Shown here: positions 9,595 through 18,623 of the stretch, in pieces
How positions within the stretch are numbered: the first letter of the stretch is position 1
Layout: each line of letters begins with the position of its first letter
Source of the DNA: Pseudomonas azadiae
GTDB taxonomy: Bacteria > Pseudomonadota > Gammaproteobacteria > Pseudomonadales > Pseudomonadaceae
DNA: 64,000 nt
Direction of reading: 5' to 3'
Assembly: GCF_019145355.1 (NCBI RefSeq)
Contig: NZ_JAHSTY010000001.1
Span: 2,542,001-2,606,000, forward strand
Program-made: the position numbers and the translations under genes
Notes under the pieces: model-generated
What the model was told of the DNA's origin: nothing
Database searches by the model: none
What the model saw: the letters and a program-made list of their open reading frames with translations, nothing else

Positions 9595-10542
9595 TCAGGA
9601 CGCGTTACCTTCGCGCAACACCAGTAAATACGGGGTGTAGTGCTCGGCGTGCAGGTTGAGGGTGTATTCCAGCGCCTGGATCACGGCGTCGGGTTTGTCG
9701 ATTTCAAACACACCCGATACCACGCGATTGCGCAGCGCCTCGCCCAGCACCAGGGTCTTGCCGGGCCAATAGCGATTCAACTCGCTGACCACCTCCGACA
9801 GGGGTTGTTGACGAAATACCAGTTGTCGCTGACGCCAGGCAAAGCCACTGGCCGGATCGAATCCATGGGCAGCGCTAAGCTGCTGGCCCTGATACTCCAC
9901 GGCCCGCCCCGGCTCCAGATACACCGGTTCACCATTGCCCGCACTGACCTGCACCTTGCCCTGGGCCACCTGCACCCGCGTCTGTTCATCGCGCCGCGCC
10001 ACGCTGAACCGGGTGCCAACCACCTTCACCCAGCCGTCACCGGACTGCACCACGAAAGGCCGCGCCGGGTCTGGGGTGACGCTGAAAAATCCCTCGCCAC
10101 GCAACAGACGAACCTGACGCTCACCGCCGCTCATGCGGATTTGAATGGCACTGTCGGTATTGAGCTGCAGCTGGGAGCCGTCGGCCAGCTCGACCGTGCG
10201 CGATTCGCCCGTGCCGGTGGCGTAGTCCGCGCGCAGGCGGTCGAGCCAGGGCGTGTTCTGCGCGGTCAGCCCCACCGCCAGCAACACGGCGGCGGCACAG
10301 GCCCAGCGCCGGACGGGTTTGCGCCAGGCAGCCTGCTCGGCGCGGCGGATCACCCGGGCCGGTTCGCGCAAACCGCCGAGCACCGCCTGTACTTCCTGCC
10401 AGGCGTCGTCCTGGCCCTGGCCCAGGCCGAGCCAGAGGGCGAAGGCGTCCCTCTCGGCGCGGGTCACGTCCTCAGCTTGCAGGCGGAAATACCAGCCGGA
10501 CGCTTCTTCGAACAACGCGTCGGCAGTGGGTGTGGCGGTCAT
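9595..10542 (-). CDS. FecR-family sigma regulator
   Basis: Inner-membrane anti-sigma/sigma regulator of 315 residues that relays occupancy of the receptor to the ECF sigma factor. The N-terminal cytosolic DUF4880 helix region (about 10-55, EASGWYFRLQAEDVT) binds the sigma factor. One membrane segment follows (about 78-97, WACAAAVLLAVGLTAQ). The periplasmic FecR domain (about 110-210) and a C-terminal secretin/STN-like domain contact the receptor. Its start overlaps the sigma gene's stop by four bases (ATGA), which implies translational coupling. Confidence 0.93.
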   Translation of the reverse strand: MTATPTADALFEEASGWYFRLQAEDVTRAERDAFALWLGLGQGQDDAWQEVQAVLGGLREPARVIRRAEQAAWRKPVRRWACAAAVLLAVGLTAQNTPWLDRLRADYATGTGESRTVELADGSQLQLNTDSAIQIRMSGGERQVRLLRGEGFFSVTPDPARPFVVQSGDGWVKVVGTRFSVARRDEQTRVQVAQGKVQVSAGNGEPVYLEPGRAVEYQGQQLSAAHGFDPASGFAWRQRQLVFRQQPLSEVVSELNRYWPGKTLVLGEALRNRVVSGVFEIDKPDAVIQALEYTLNLHAEHYTPYLLVLREGNAS

Positions 10543-11072
10543 GACCGACGTCCTTGGGTGTCACAGGCGAGCCGCGTCTTGATGTAGGCGCGGCATTCAA
10601 TCAAGGCGCGACGCAATTGGTATTCCACGCTACGCGGGGTGATCGACAGGCGTTCACCAATCTCGCGGTAGGAAAGTTCGTCGACATGATAAAGCAGGAA
10701 GATCTGCCGAGTCGCTGCGGGCAATGCCAGGATCGCATCCTGCATCAGTTGCTCCTGCTGGTAGGCGGCCAATTGTTCGTCGGCACCGGGGTTGCCACAC
10801 GGCAGTTCTTCGCTCGGCTCGCCGGCATCCAGACGCTCGCGGCGAATAGCCTGGCGCTGGTGATCGCGCACAAGGTTGCTGGCAATGGTGAAGAGAAAGG
10901 CCGGCAGGTTGTCGATCTTTTCGCCGGAGTCCAGGCGCGCCAGGCGCAGGAAGGATTCCTGGGTCAGGTCCGCAGCCACCTGGGCGCTGCCGGTGCGGCG
11001 GGTGACGAAGGCTTCGAGGGCTTTCTTCTGCTCCGCGAACAGGCGCGCGATCTGCAAATTCCAGGAGGGCAC
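10539..11072 (-). CDS. ECF RNA polymerase sigma factor, FecI-like
   Basis: A 177-residue ECF sigma factor with region 2 (about 20-85, DLTQESFLRLARL) and region 4 (about 115-168, SYREIGERLSITPRSVEYQLRRAL). It would direct polymerase to the receptor promoter when the cognate ferri-siderophore is bound. The start codon is GTG with AAGG eight bases upstream; no ATG fits. It is the first gene of the sigma-FecR-receptor unit. A possible Fur site lies about 60 bases upstream. Confidence 0.93.
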   Translation of the reverse strand: MPSWNLQIARLFAEQKKALEAFVTRRTGSAQVAADLTQESFLRLARLDSGEKIDNLPAFLFTIASNLVRDHQRQAIRRERLDAGEPSEELPCGNPGADEQLAAYQQEQLMQDAILALPAATRQIFLLYHVDELSYREIGERLSITPRSVEYQLRRALIECRAYIKTRLACDTQGRRS

Positions 11073-11129
11073 AGCACTACCTTGAGAAGGTCAGGAAGTG
11101 CGCACGCTAGCAGAGGATGAGATTGGTTC

Positions 11130-11148
11130 GCAATTGATATCTATTTTA
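11130..11148 (-). promoter_or_regulatory. Possible Fur box upstream of the ECF sigma gene
   Basis: The AT-rich near-palindrome AATTGATATCTATT stands out in GC-rich surroundings 60 bases upstream of the sigma gene. FecI-type genes in Pseudomonas are usually Fur-repressed. The match to the 19-base Fur consensus is only partial. Confidence 0.3.
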
Positions 11149-11177
11149 GCTGGGATTTGCAGCGCTTGTGCGGCCGC

Positions 11178-11260
11178 CATCGCAGGCAAGCCAGCTCCCA
11201 CATTGACTGCTTTCTCCTGTTGAAACTCGGTCAACTGTGGGAGCTGGCTTGCCTGCGATA
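11178..11260. repeat. REPIN: inverted REP pair
   Basis: Opposed GTGGGAGCTGGCTTGCCTGCGAT cores with a spacer of about 37 bases. It lies between the pchP 3' end and the upstream region of the sigma gene. Confidence 0.9.
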
Positions 11261-11274
11261 AAGGCAACTCGGTC

Positions 11275-12333
11275 TTACTGAATGTCCTCCGGCTTGACGA
11301 TCACCCAGTTCTTGTCCGCCGTCACCGCCAGCCCTTCCTTGGCCTGCGCCGCCGCGTGCTTGGCGATCATGCCGTTAAGCTGCGTCATGTATTTGTCCTT
11401 GCGGTTGATCCACAGGTGGATGCCGCCCTTGGCCACGTCCACATCGTGAAACAACATGTAGCCATCGCTGGTCGGGGTGTCGCCGCCGACCAGCACCGGT
11501 TTTTTCCATTCATCAATGTAGGTGAGGATTGCCGCGTGCTTGCCGGCCATCCAGGTGGCCGGGGTCCACAGGTACGGGGTCAGTTCCAGGCCGAGGTTGG
11601 CCTTCTCGTCATACTTGCCGGCGGCGATCTGTTTGCGTGCGGTGGTCAGCTCGCCGGTCTTGCGGTCTTTAAGCAAGGTGGTCACGCCGATCACGTTCTC
11701 GGGTTTGACGTTGTAGCCATACTTCGGATCGGCAGCGACCATGCGCACCAGCTCTTCCGAAGCGGCGGTCATCACGTACACCTCGATACCGTTTTCCATC
11801 AGCTTGTTGTAGAGCTCGGCCTGGCCGGTGAACACCTTCGGCGGTTGCACTTCGGACTGCTTCACCACGTCGCCTTCGAAATAGCTGACGGGCACCGGCT
11901 TGCCAGACGCCATCAGCTCATCGACCTGCACCTTGAGTTCCTTGAGGGTGAAACCCGAGAACACTTGGGCAACCCATGGGTAGCAGACCATGTCGTCCAC
12001 TTCGCAGAGGCGATAGTAGTAACTGAACAGGCTTTCCTTATGGTCGGCGGTGTCTTTGAACGGCATCAGTTTGAGCGACGGGTCAAGGCTGTCGCGGGTG
12101 ATCAGGCCCTTGTTTTCCATGTAGGGCAACAGGGATTCTTCCAGGTCGTAGCGGTAGCTGGTGTTGTCCATGTCGAACACCGCGAAATGACCCTTGTTGG
12201 CGTTGGCGGCGATCATTTCGTTCAGTTGCTTGGCGGCTGGAGCGGGCCAATGTTTCAACTCGGTGGCGGCCATGGCGTGCCCGGCAAGGCCCAGGCACAG
12301 CGCGGCGGCGAACAGTTTCGAAGCGAGCTTCAT
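11275..12333 (-). CDS. pchP: Phosphorylcholine phosphatase (secreted HAD family)
   Basis: Periplasmic enzyme that frees choline from phosphorylcholine. A signal peptide (1-22, cleavage after AMA) precedes a HAD fold. Motif I is DMDNT (Asp54 in the precursor, about 32 in the mature form, matching the catalytic DMDNT near position 31 of P. aeruginosa PchP). The TAA in VMTAASEEL provides motif II and GGDTPTSDG (about 285) provides motif III. The 352-residue length agrees with PchP. In P. aeruginosa the gene is induced by choline and betaine through GbdR; no GbdR site was identified here. It is divergent from the tcyP-like gene. Confidence 0.85.
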   Translation of the reverse strand: MKLASKLFAAALCLGLAGHAMAATELKHWPAPAAKQLNEMIAANANKGHFAVFDMDNTSYRYDLEESLLPYMENKGLITRDSLDPSLKLMPFKDTADHKESLFSYYYRLCEVDDMVCYPWVAQVFSGFTLKELKVQVDELMASGKPVPVSYFEGDVVKQSEVQPPKVFTGQAELYNKLMENGIEVYVMTAASEELVRMVAADPKYGYNVKPENVIGVTTLLKDRKTGELTTARKQIAAGKYDEKANLGLELTPYLWTPATWMAGKHAAILTYIDEWKKPVLVGGDTPTSDGYMLFHDVDVAKGGIHLWINRKDKYMTQLNGMIAKHAAAQAKEGLAVTADKNWVIVKPEDIQ

Positions 12334-12574
12334 ATGCGGTTTCTCCCTGAGCTAAAAACATCGACGCTAACAAATCCCTGTGACAGTTACCGCCCGAGCG
12401 CGACCGCTTGCGTCGTGATAACGCCAACGGCATGTGCCTGAGCGTCGATTGCTTATTCCAAAAACGACACTCTTCATTCCACATCGGTATTAAATCAATA
12501 TATTTCAAGCTGTTAGGCTGCCCGGCTCGCAATCGCAGGCTCACGCGATTGGCTTCCTTCTCAACGGAGCTTCT

Positions 12575-13966
12575 ATGAATCTGCCCCTGATTCTCAACTT
12601 ATTGGTGTTCGTGGCCCTGTTAATCGGCCTGGCACAAACCCGTCGCACAAACTGGAGCCTGGCCAAGAAGGTGCTGTTCGCCCTGGTCCTTGGCGTGGTG
12701 TTCGGGACCGTTCTGCACACGGTCTACGGCGACGGTCACCCGGTGCTCAAAGCCTCCATCGGCTGGTTCGACCTGGTGGGTAACGGCTACGTCCAACTCC
12801 TGCAGATGATCGTGATCCCGCTGGTGTTCGCCTCGATCCTCAGCGCCGTGGCGCGCCTGCACAACGCCTCGTCCCTGGGCAAGATCAGCTTCCTGACCAT
12901 CGGCACGCTGCTGTTCACCACCGCCATCGCGGCGCTGATCGGCATCGGCCTGACCAACCTGTTCGGCCTTACCGCCGAAGGCCTGGTGGCCGGTACCCAG
13001 GAGATGGCGCGTCTGCAAGTGATCCAGAGCGATTACGCAGGCAAGGTGGCCAACCTGAATGTCCCGCAACTGCTGCTGTCGTTCGTGCCGGCCAACCCGT
13101 TCGCCGACCTGGCTCGGGCCAAGCCGACCTCGATCATCAGCGTGGTGATTTTCGCTGCCTTCCTGGGGGTTGCCGCACTGCAACTGCTCAAGGATGACGT
13201 GGAAAAAGGCCAGAAAGTGCTCAACGCCATCGACACCCTGCAAGCCTGGGTGATGCGCCTGGTGCGCCTGGTGATGAAGCTGACGCCCTACGGTGTGCTG
13301 GCGCTGATGACCAAAGTGGTCGCCGGCTCCAACCTGCAGGACATCATCAAGCTCGGCAGTTTTGTGGTGGTGTCGTACCTGGCCCTGGGCCTGATGTTCG
13401 TGGTGCACGGCCTGCTGTTGTCCTTGGCCGGGATCCACCCGCTGCGCTTTTTCCGCAAGGTATGGCCGGTACTGACGTTTGCCTTCACCAGCCGCTCCAG
13501 CGCGGCGGCGATCCCGCTGAGCATCGAAGCGCAGACCCGCCGCCTGGGCATCCCGCAATCCATCGCCGGGTTTGCCGCCTCGTTTGGCGCGACGATTGGC
13601 CAGAACGGCTGCGCCGGTCTTTACCCTGCGATGTTGGCGGTGATGGTGGCGCCGACCGTCGGCATTAACCCGCTGGACCCGCTGTGGATCGCGACCCTGG
13701 TGGCGATTGTGACCTTGAGCTCGGCCGGCGTTGCCGGGGTTGGCGGTGGTGCAACCTTCGCCGCGCTGATCGTACTGCCGGCCATGGGCTTGCCGGTGTC
13801 GCTGGTGGCGCTGCTGATTTCGGTGGAGCCGCTGATCGACATGGGCCGCACGGCGTTGAACGTCAACGGTTCGATGACGGCGGGGGCGATTACCAGTCAA
13901 GTCATGGGGCAGACGGATAAAGCGTTGCTGGATGCCGATGAGCATGCGGAGTTGGCGCAGGCCTGA
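12575..13966 (+). CDS. tcyP: L-cystine:cation symporter, TcyP/YdjN-like
   Basis: Inner-membrane secondary transporter of 463 residues of the dicarboxylate/amino acid:cation symporter family. The N-terminal helix and [17 protein letters not shown] are characteristic of the TcyP/YdjN cystine branch rather than GltP or DctA. Family hallmarks are the serine-rich loop [13 protein letters not shown] (about 305) and [22 protein letters not shown] in place of the usual NMDGT stretch. It is transcribed alone, from a 241-base divergent gap shared with pchP. Substrate assignment rests on subfamily resemblance. Confidence 0.85.
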   Translation: MNLPLILNLLVFVALLIGLAQTRRTNWSLAKKVLFALVLGVVFGTVLHTVYGDGHPVLKASIGWFDLVGNGYVQLLQMIVIPLVFASILSAVARLHNASSLGKISFLTIGTLLFTTAIAALIGIGLTNLFGLTAEGLVAGTQEMARLQVIQSDYAGKVANLNVPQLLLSFVPANPFADLARAKPTSIISVVIFAAFLGVAALQLLKDDVEKGQKVLNAIDTLQAWVMRLVRLVMKLTPYGVLALMTKVVAGSNLQDIIKLGSFVVVSYLALGLMFVVHGLLLSLAGIHPLRFFRKVWPVLTFAFTSRSSAAAIPLSIEAQTRRLGIPQSIAGFAASFGATIGQNGCAGLYPAMLAVMVAPTVGINPLDPLWIATLVAIVTLSSAGVAGVGGGATFAALIVLPAMGLPVSLVALLISVEPLIDMGRTALNVNGSMTAGAITSQVMGQTDKALLDADEHAELAQA

Positions 13967-13977
13967 AGCCAATAACA

Positions 13978-14110
13978 GTAGTGAGCGGGCTTGCCCCGCG
14001 CTGGGTGGCGAAGCCGCCCCATCTCAGACGCTGAGTTTTTCCAGGTAAAACTGAGGTGCCCGAGTTTGGGGCGGCTTCGCCACCCAGCGCGGGGCAAGCC
14101 CGCTCACTAC
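13978..14110. repeat. Type II REPIN with perfect 43-base arms
   Basis: Arms 13978-14020 and 14068-14110 are perfect inverted copies beginning GTAGTGAGCGGGCTTGCCCC and ending at GGCGAAGCCGCCCC, around a 47-base spacer. This family differs from the GTGGGAGCTGG REPs. It sits between the convergent tcyP and folA genes and would fold into a very stable hairpin. Confidence 0.95.
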
Positions 14111-14113
14111 AAG

Positions 14114-14626
14114 TTAGATTTTTTCCCAGACTTCAAAGTTGTACGCTGGCTTATCGCCTTCAGCTGGGTTCTCCAGATTTGAAACCAGCTTCCACTGGCT
14201 CCGATCAAACTCCGGAAACCACGCGTCCCCTTCCGGGCTCAACGCCACGCGCGTCAAATACAACCGATCCGCGTGTTCCAGCCCCTGCGCATACAACTGC
14301 GCACCGCCGATCAGCATCAGCTCGTCCACGCCCTGCTCCAGCGCCCAGGCCTCGGCGCGCTCAACCGCAGCCTCCAGTGACGCAAACACTTGGGCACCTT
14401 CCAGCACCAGGTCGGTCTGACGGCTGACCACCAGGTTCAAGCGCCCCGGCAACGGTCGGCCCAGGGAGTCCCAGGTCTTGCGCCCCATGATGATCGGCTT
14501 GCCCAAGGTGGTGGCCTTGAAATATTTGAAATCCCCCGGCAAATGCCAGGGCATGCTGTTGTCGACGCCGATCACGCGGTTTTCACCGAGGGCTGCGATC
14601 AGGCTGAGAGGGAGAGTTTTTTTCAT
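14114..14626 (-). CDS. folA: Dihydrofolate reductase
   Basis: Reduces dihydrofolate to tetrahydrofolate with NADPH; the target of trimethoprim. The 170-residue protein shows SLIAALGENRVIGVDNSMPWHLPGDFKYFK (active-site Asp in the PWHLPGDF stretch, about 30), IIMGRKTWDSLGRPLPGRLNLVVSR (NADPH site, about 50-70) and MLIGGAQLYAQGL (about 105). It is cytosolic and single-copy. Its divergent neighbour is the DUF2868 gene. thyA, the enzyme that produces dihydrofolate, is 14 kb away. Confidence 0.97.
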   Translation of the reverse strand: MKKTLPLSLIAALGENRVIGVDNSMPWHLPGDFKYFKATTLGKPIIMGRKTWDSLGRPLPGRLNLVVSRQTDLVLEGAQVFASLEAAVERAEAWALEQGVDELMLIGGAQLYAQGLEHADRLYLTRVALSPEGDAWFPEFDRSQWKLVSNLENPAEGDKPAYNFEVWEKI

Positions 14627-14695
14627 GCCGACGAGAATACCAGAGCCACGACACAGCGGTTATGCTCCAACCTCACGAACACAACAGGACGGCGC

Positions 14696-16075
14696 GTGAC
14701 AGCACTGAATCCCCTGCAAAAACTCTGGCTGACAGAAACCGTGCGCCTGCGTGAAGAACACGCAGGCAACCTGGAAGACCTGGAGGCCAATCGCCTGGCC
14801 CGCACCGCCGGCGGTGACTTGCCCACGCGCATCCAGCAACGCGCCCTGCACCTGGCCGCGCGCGATGGCCTGACGGCCGCCCTCGCCCGCTGGCTGCAAG
14901 GCGCGCGGCTGGCGCTGGTGTTGCTGGCGATCGTTGCGGTTATCAGCGGCGCCGGCCTGGCCTTTGCCGCGATGGGTAATGGCCTGACGCCGGTGAACGT
15001 GTTCTGGGCCTTGGGCAGCCTGCTCGGTTTGAATCTCATCCTGCTGATCAGTTGGGCCCTGGGCCTGCTGTTTGCTGGCGAACACAGCGCCAGCCTCGGG
15101 CGGCTGTGGCTGTGGCTCAGTGAAAAACTCGCGCGTGATGCCAAGGCTGCGCAATTGGCCCCGGCGTTGTTACTGCTGTTGCAGCGCCAAAAACTCAACC
15201 GTTGGGCCGTGGGTGTGCTGGTCAACAGCCTGTGGTTGCTGGCGTTGCTCAGCGCCCTGGTGATTCTTCTCACGTTGCTTGCCACCCGCCGCTACGGCTT
15301 CGTGTGGGAAACCACCATTCTTGGCGCCGACGCCTTCGTCGCCATGACCCAGGCACTCGGGGCCCTGCCGGCCTTGCTGGGCTTCAACGTGCCGACCGTC
15401 GACATGATCCGCGCCAGCGGCGATGCCGCGCTGAACATGGAGAGCGCCCGCCAGGCCTGGGCCGCCTGGTTGGTCGGCGTGCTGCTGGTGTATGGCGTGC
15501 TGCCGCGCTTGATCCTGGCCCTGCTGTGCCTGTGGCGCTGGAAACGCGGGCGCGCCGCCCTGCGCCTGAACCTGAACCTGCCCGGCTACAGTCAACTGCG
15601 CGAACGCCTGATGCCGAGCAGTGAACGCCTGGGCGTCAACGATGCCGCGCCGGAAAACCTGCACCCCGTCACGGGCGGCGTCAGCGAACTGCAAAGCGAC
15701 GGTGCGCTGGTAGTTGCCATCGAACTGGACGACCAGCACGCCTGGCCGCCCAAACTGCCCGCCGGCGTAAAAAACGCCGGCATCCTCGACAGCCGCGAAT
15801 CGCGCCACACACTGCTCGAACAACTGACGCGCTTCCCGCCCGCACGCCTGGCCATCGCCTGCGACCCGCGCCGCTCGCCGGATCGCGGCAGCCTGGCGCT
15901 GATCGCCGAACTCGCGCGCAGCGCCACCGCCACCCGCGTATGGCTGCTGCAAGCGCCGCCGGGCCAGGCGCTGGACGCCGAGCGCCTGGGCGATTGGCAC
16001 ACCGCGCTGCAACAACTGGAACTGCCCTTCGCCGATTGCGCGCCGCTGAATTGGCTGGAGACCGGTCATGACTAA
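14696..16075 (+). CDS. DUF2868 family membrane protein
   Basis: A 459-residue inner-membrane protein of unknown function. The start is the GTG at 14696 (MTALNPLQKLWLTETVRLREEH), with AGGA eight bases upstream; the open frame extends further 5' but there it lies over folA and its promoter. Membrane segments are visible at about 75-97, 108-132, 165-190 and 255-285. A soluble C-terminal domain (about 300-459) with LAIACDPRRSPDRGSLALI follows. It overlaps the GTPase gene by eight bases. The pair is conserved in Pseudomonas, so the two proteins probably work together at the membrane. Confidence 0.8.
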   Translation: MTALNPLQKLWLTETVRLREEHAGNLEDLEANRLARTAGGDLPTRIQQRALHLAARDGLTAALARWLQGARLALVLLAIVAVISGAGLAFAAMGNGLTPVNVFWALGSLLGLNLILLISWALGLLFAGEHSASLGRLWLWLSEKLARDAKAAQLAPALLLLLQRQKLNRWAVGVLVNSLWLLALLSALVILLTLLATRRYGFVWETTILGADAFVAMTQALGALPALLGFNVPTVDMIRASGDAALNMESARQAWAAWLVGVLLVYGVLPRLILALLCLWRWKRGRAALRLNLNLPGYSQLRERLMPSSERLGVNDAAPENLHPVTGGVSELQSDGALVVAIELDDQHAWPPKLPAGVKNAGILDSRESRHTLLEQLTRFPPARLAIACDPRRSPDRGSLALIAELARSATATRVWLLQAPPGQALDAERLGDWHTALQQLELPFADCAPLNWLETGHD

Positions 16076-17435
16076 ACCGCTGAAACTCGCCGTGGTCGGC
16101 CACACCAATGTCGGCAAAACTTCCCTGCTGCGCACGCTGACCCGTGATGTCGGCTTCGGCGAAGTTTCCCATCGCCCCAGCACCACGCGGCATGTCGAAG
16201 GGGCGCGGTTGTCGGTGGAGGGCGAAGCGTTATTGGAGCTGTACGACACGCCCGGCCTGGAAGACGCCATCGCTTTGCTCGACTATCTGGAGCGTCTGGA
16301 CCGCCCCGGCGAACGCCTCGACGGGCCGGCCCGCCTGGCGCGTTTCCTCGAGGGCAGCGAAGCACGCCAGCGTTTCGAACAGGAGGCCAAGGTGCTGCGC
16401 CAACTGCTGGCGTCCGACGCCGGCCTCTACGTGATCGACGCCCGCGAGCCGGTGCTGGCTAAATACCGCGATGAGTTGCAAGTGCTGGCCAGCTGCGGCA
16501 AGCCATTGTTGCCGGTGCTCAACTTCGTCAGCAGCAGCGACCACCGCGAGCCGGACTGGCGCGAAGCCCTGGCGCGCCTGGGCCTGCATGCGCTGGTGCG
16601 CTTCGACAGCGTGGCGCCGCCGGAAGACGGCGAGCGGCGGCTGTATGAAAGCCTCGCGCTGCTGTTGGAAACCGCGCGGCCGCAGTTGGAACGCTTGATT
16701 CTTGACCAGGACGCGCAACGCCAGGCCCGCCAGCAAAGCGCTGCACGGTTGATCGCGGAACTGCTGATCGACTGCGCCGCCTGCCGGCGCAGCGTGGTCA
16801 CCGAAGATGAACCGCAAGCCATCGGCGACCTGCGCAAAGCTGTGCGCCAGCGCGAACAAAAGTGCGTCGAAGCGCTGCTCAAGCTGTTCGGCTTCCGCCC
16901 CCAGGACGCTGCCGCCAGCGACTTGCCGCTGCTGGACGGGCGCTGGGGCGATGACCTGTTCAACCCCGAGACCCTCAAGCAACTCGGCGTGCGCGTCGGG
17001 GGCGGGATCGCCGCTGGCGCGGCGGCGGGTGCCGGGGTGGATTTATTGGTCGGTGGGCTGACACTGGGCGCCGCGGCCCTGGCCGGTGCGATTGCCGGTG
17101 GCGCGCTGCAAACCGCGCGCAGCTACGGCAGCCGCCTGCTGGGCAAGATCAAGGGCCAGCGCGAACTGACCGTCGACGACAGCGTGCTGCGCCTGCTCGC
17201 CCTGCGCCAACGCCAGTTGCTCAAGGCCCTGAATCTGCGCGGGCATGCCGCAATGCACAGCATCAAGGTCGACACGCCCCAGGACAAGACCTGGCGCGAA
17301 GGCAAATTGCCCGATGCCTTGCACAAAGCCCGCGCCCACCCGCAATGGTCGTCGCTCAATCCCCACGCCAAGCTGAGCCAGGCCGAGCGCCAGGAACAGC
17401 TTGAAGCCCTGGCCACCCGGCTTGACGAGACTTGA
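16068..17435 (+). CDS. GTPase with DUF3482 domain
   Basis: A 455-residue protein with an N-terminal TRAFAC-type GTPase domain: P-loop GHTNVGKTS (about 11-19), a switch region with STTRHVEG, and G3 DTPGLED (about 60). The usual G4 NKxD is replaced by NFVSS near residue 152, which is unusual. The C-terminal DUF3482 region contains a glycine/alanine zipper (about 305-350, GGGIAAGAAAGAGVDLL) that looks able to insert into a membrane. It overlaps the DUF2868 gene. The function is unknown; a membrane-remodelling or stress role is inference. Confidence 0.8.
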   Translation: MTKPLKLAVVGHTNVGKTSLLRTLTRDVGFGEVSHRPSTTRHVEGARLSVEGEALLELYDTPGLEDAIALLDYLERLDRPGERLDGPARLARFLEGSEARQRFEQEAKVLRQLLASDAGLYVIDAREPVLAKYRDELQVLASCGKPLLPVLNFVSSSDHREPDWREALARLGLHALVRFDSVAPPEDGERRLYESLALLLETARPQLERLILDQDAQRQARQQSAARLIAELLIDCAACRRSVVTEDEPQAIGDLRKAVRQREQKCVEALLKLFGFRPQDAAASDLPLLDGRWGDDLFNPETLKQLGVRVGGGIAAGAAAGAGVDLLVGGLTLGAAALAGAIAGGALQTARSYGSRLLGKIKGQRELTVDDSVLRLLALRQRQLLKALNLRGHAAMHSIKVDTPQDKTWREGKLPDALHKARAHPQWSSLNPHAKLSQAERQEQLEALATRLDET

Positions 17436-17440
17436 GACGA

Positions 17441-17974
17441 TTACACCTCATGCCAGCTCAAGGCCAGGAACGTCGTGCACAGTGAACGAACCAGCTCCTT
17501 ATCCGCTGTATCGGCCACTCCGTTGCGGTCAACATCGCTGTTGGTAAACGACTCCAGTACACCATCGCTGTCGCCGTCATAGGCCGCCACCTTGTAGATC
17601 AACGGGGTGTTGCCTCCAGGGGCCGCAGGTTCGTGGAAATCCAACTTGATTGCATTCGGCAGACCCTGTTTGCCGAAATGGTCGACGTACATGATCAATG
17701 TGCGCTGCCACTGCCTGGCCGGGTTGAACCAGTTCAGCTTCAAGAAGCTGTCGGCGAAGCTCGCAAGTAGGTGTTTATCCAGTTCCGGCGCACCAGACCG
17801 ACGCTCCCCCGCCAACTGCACATCGACCTTGCCATCGACGGTCATATCCAGGCCGACCGTTTCGTGGATCAACTCATCGGGGCCGTCGGGTTGCTGCTGA
17901 TAAAAGTGCAGAATCACCGTATCGGCGTGCCCGTTCCCGCACAGATCCTGGGCGGTGGCTTTCAAATAACGCAT
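17441..17974 (-). CDS. Orphan protein with two EF-hand-like calcium loops
   Basis: A 177-residue protein I do not recognise. Near the C-terminus are two Asp-rich loops, DGDSDGVLE (about 133) and DVDRNGVAD (about 147), spaced as in dockerin or EF-hand calcium-binding repeats. There is no signal peptide. The N-terminal part (about 1-120) is predicted soluble with no familiar motif. It stands alone and converges on the GTPase gene with only five bases between the stop codons. The calcium-binding idea is inferred from the loops. Confidence 0.6.
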   Translation of the reverse strand: MRYLKATAQDLCGNGHADTVILHFYQQQPDGPDELIHETVGLDMTVDGKVDVQLAGERRSGAPELDKHLLASFADSFLKLNWFNPARQWQRTLIMYVDHFGKQGLPNAIKLDFHEPAAPGGNTPLIYKVAAYDGDSDGVLESFTNSDVDRNGVADTADKELVRSLCTTFLALSWHEV

Positions 17975-18065
17975 TGCAATGCTCCTTTGACTAACGAAGC
18001 AATTACCTTAGTGACGTGCCAACCGAGTCTCCAGGCGGCGCGTCTGCGTCTGGCGTAGGGTCAAT

Positions 18066-18623
18066 CTACGCGTCGAGTAGCCGTAGAGCCTTTGCCATGA
18101 GCACCTGCAGATCCAGCACCGGCACGTGCATGTGCTTGGCCTGTTCGTCCCAATGACGCAGGCGCAAGCTGACCGCGCAGAGCGGGTCCTGTTCGAAGGT
18201 CCGGGCTTCTTCGGCGCTCATCATGCCCCCTTGGTAAGCCAGGGTGCGGCGGCTGGCTTCGCTCAGGCGCGCGTAGTAGTCCGGCTCACTGAAGGTCAGG
18301 TAACGCTTGGCCTGCACGTGGTATTCCACCAACGTGGTCAGGCGTTCGCTGAAGCCTGCACGGCGCAAATACTCCGCGCCCAGCCGCTCATGACTGACCG
18401 CGCCATAACCGCCCATGTTTTCGCCGCCCTGCGCGCAGAGATGCCCGATGTCGTGGAAAAACGCCGCCAGTATCACTTCGTCATTAACGCCCTCGGCCAT
18501 GGCCAACTGCGCAGCCTGGGACATGTGTTCGATCTGCGACACCGGCTCGCCGATGTAATCCGCCGTGCCGTGCCGCTCGTACAAACCGAAGACTTCGGCA
18601 ATCGCCTGTTCCGGGTTCATCAT
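18066..18623 (-). CDS. PhnZ-like HD-domain mixed-valent di-iron oxygenase (phosphonate)
   Basis: A 185-residue HD protein. Positions align with PhnZ: gate Tyr23 and Glu26 (in DYIGE; PhnZ Y24/E27), iron ligands His33, His57, Asp58, His78, His102 and Asp159 (PhnZ H34, H58, D59, H80, H104, D161), and Lys106, Ser124 and Arg156 at the substrate-phosphonate positions. PhnZ cleaves the C-P bond of (R)-1-hydroxy-2-aminoethylphosphonate to glycine and phosphate using O2; TmpB does the same for the trimethylated analogue. The start at 18623 (ATGATG) overlaps the stop of the FAD gene by four bases. The exact substrate is unknown. Confidence 0.85.
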   Translation of the reverse strand: MMNPEQAIAEVFGLYERHGTADYIGEPVSQIEHMSQAAQLAMAEGVNDEVILAAFFHDIGHLCAQGGENMGGYGAVSHERLGAEYLRRAGFSERLTTLVEYHVQAKRYLTFSEPDYYARLSEASRRTLAYQGGMMSAEEARTFEQDPLCAVSLRLRHWDEQAKHMHVPVLDLQVLMAKALRLLDA

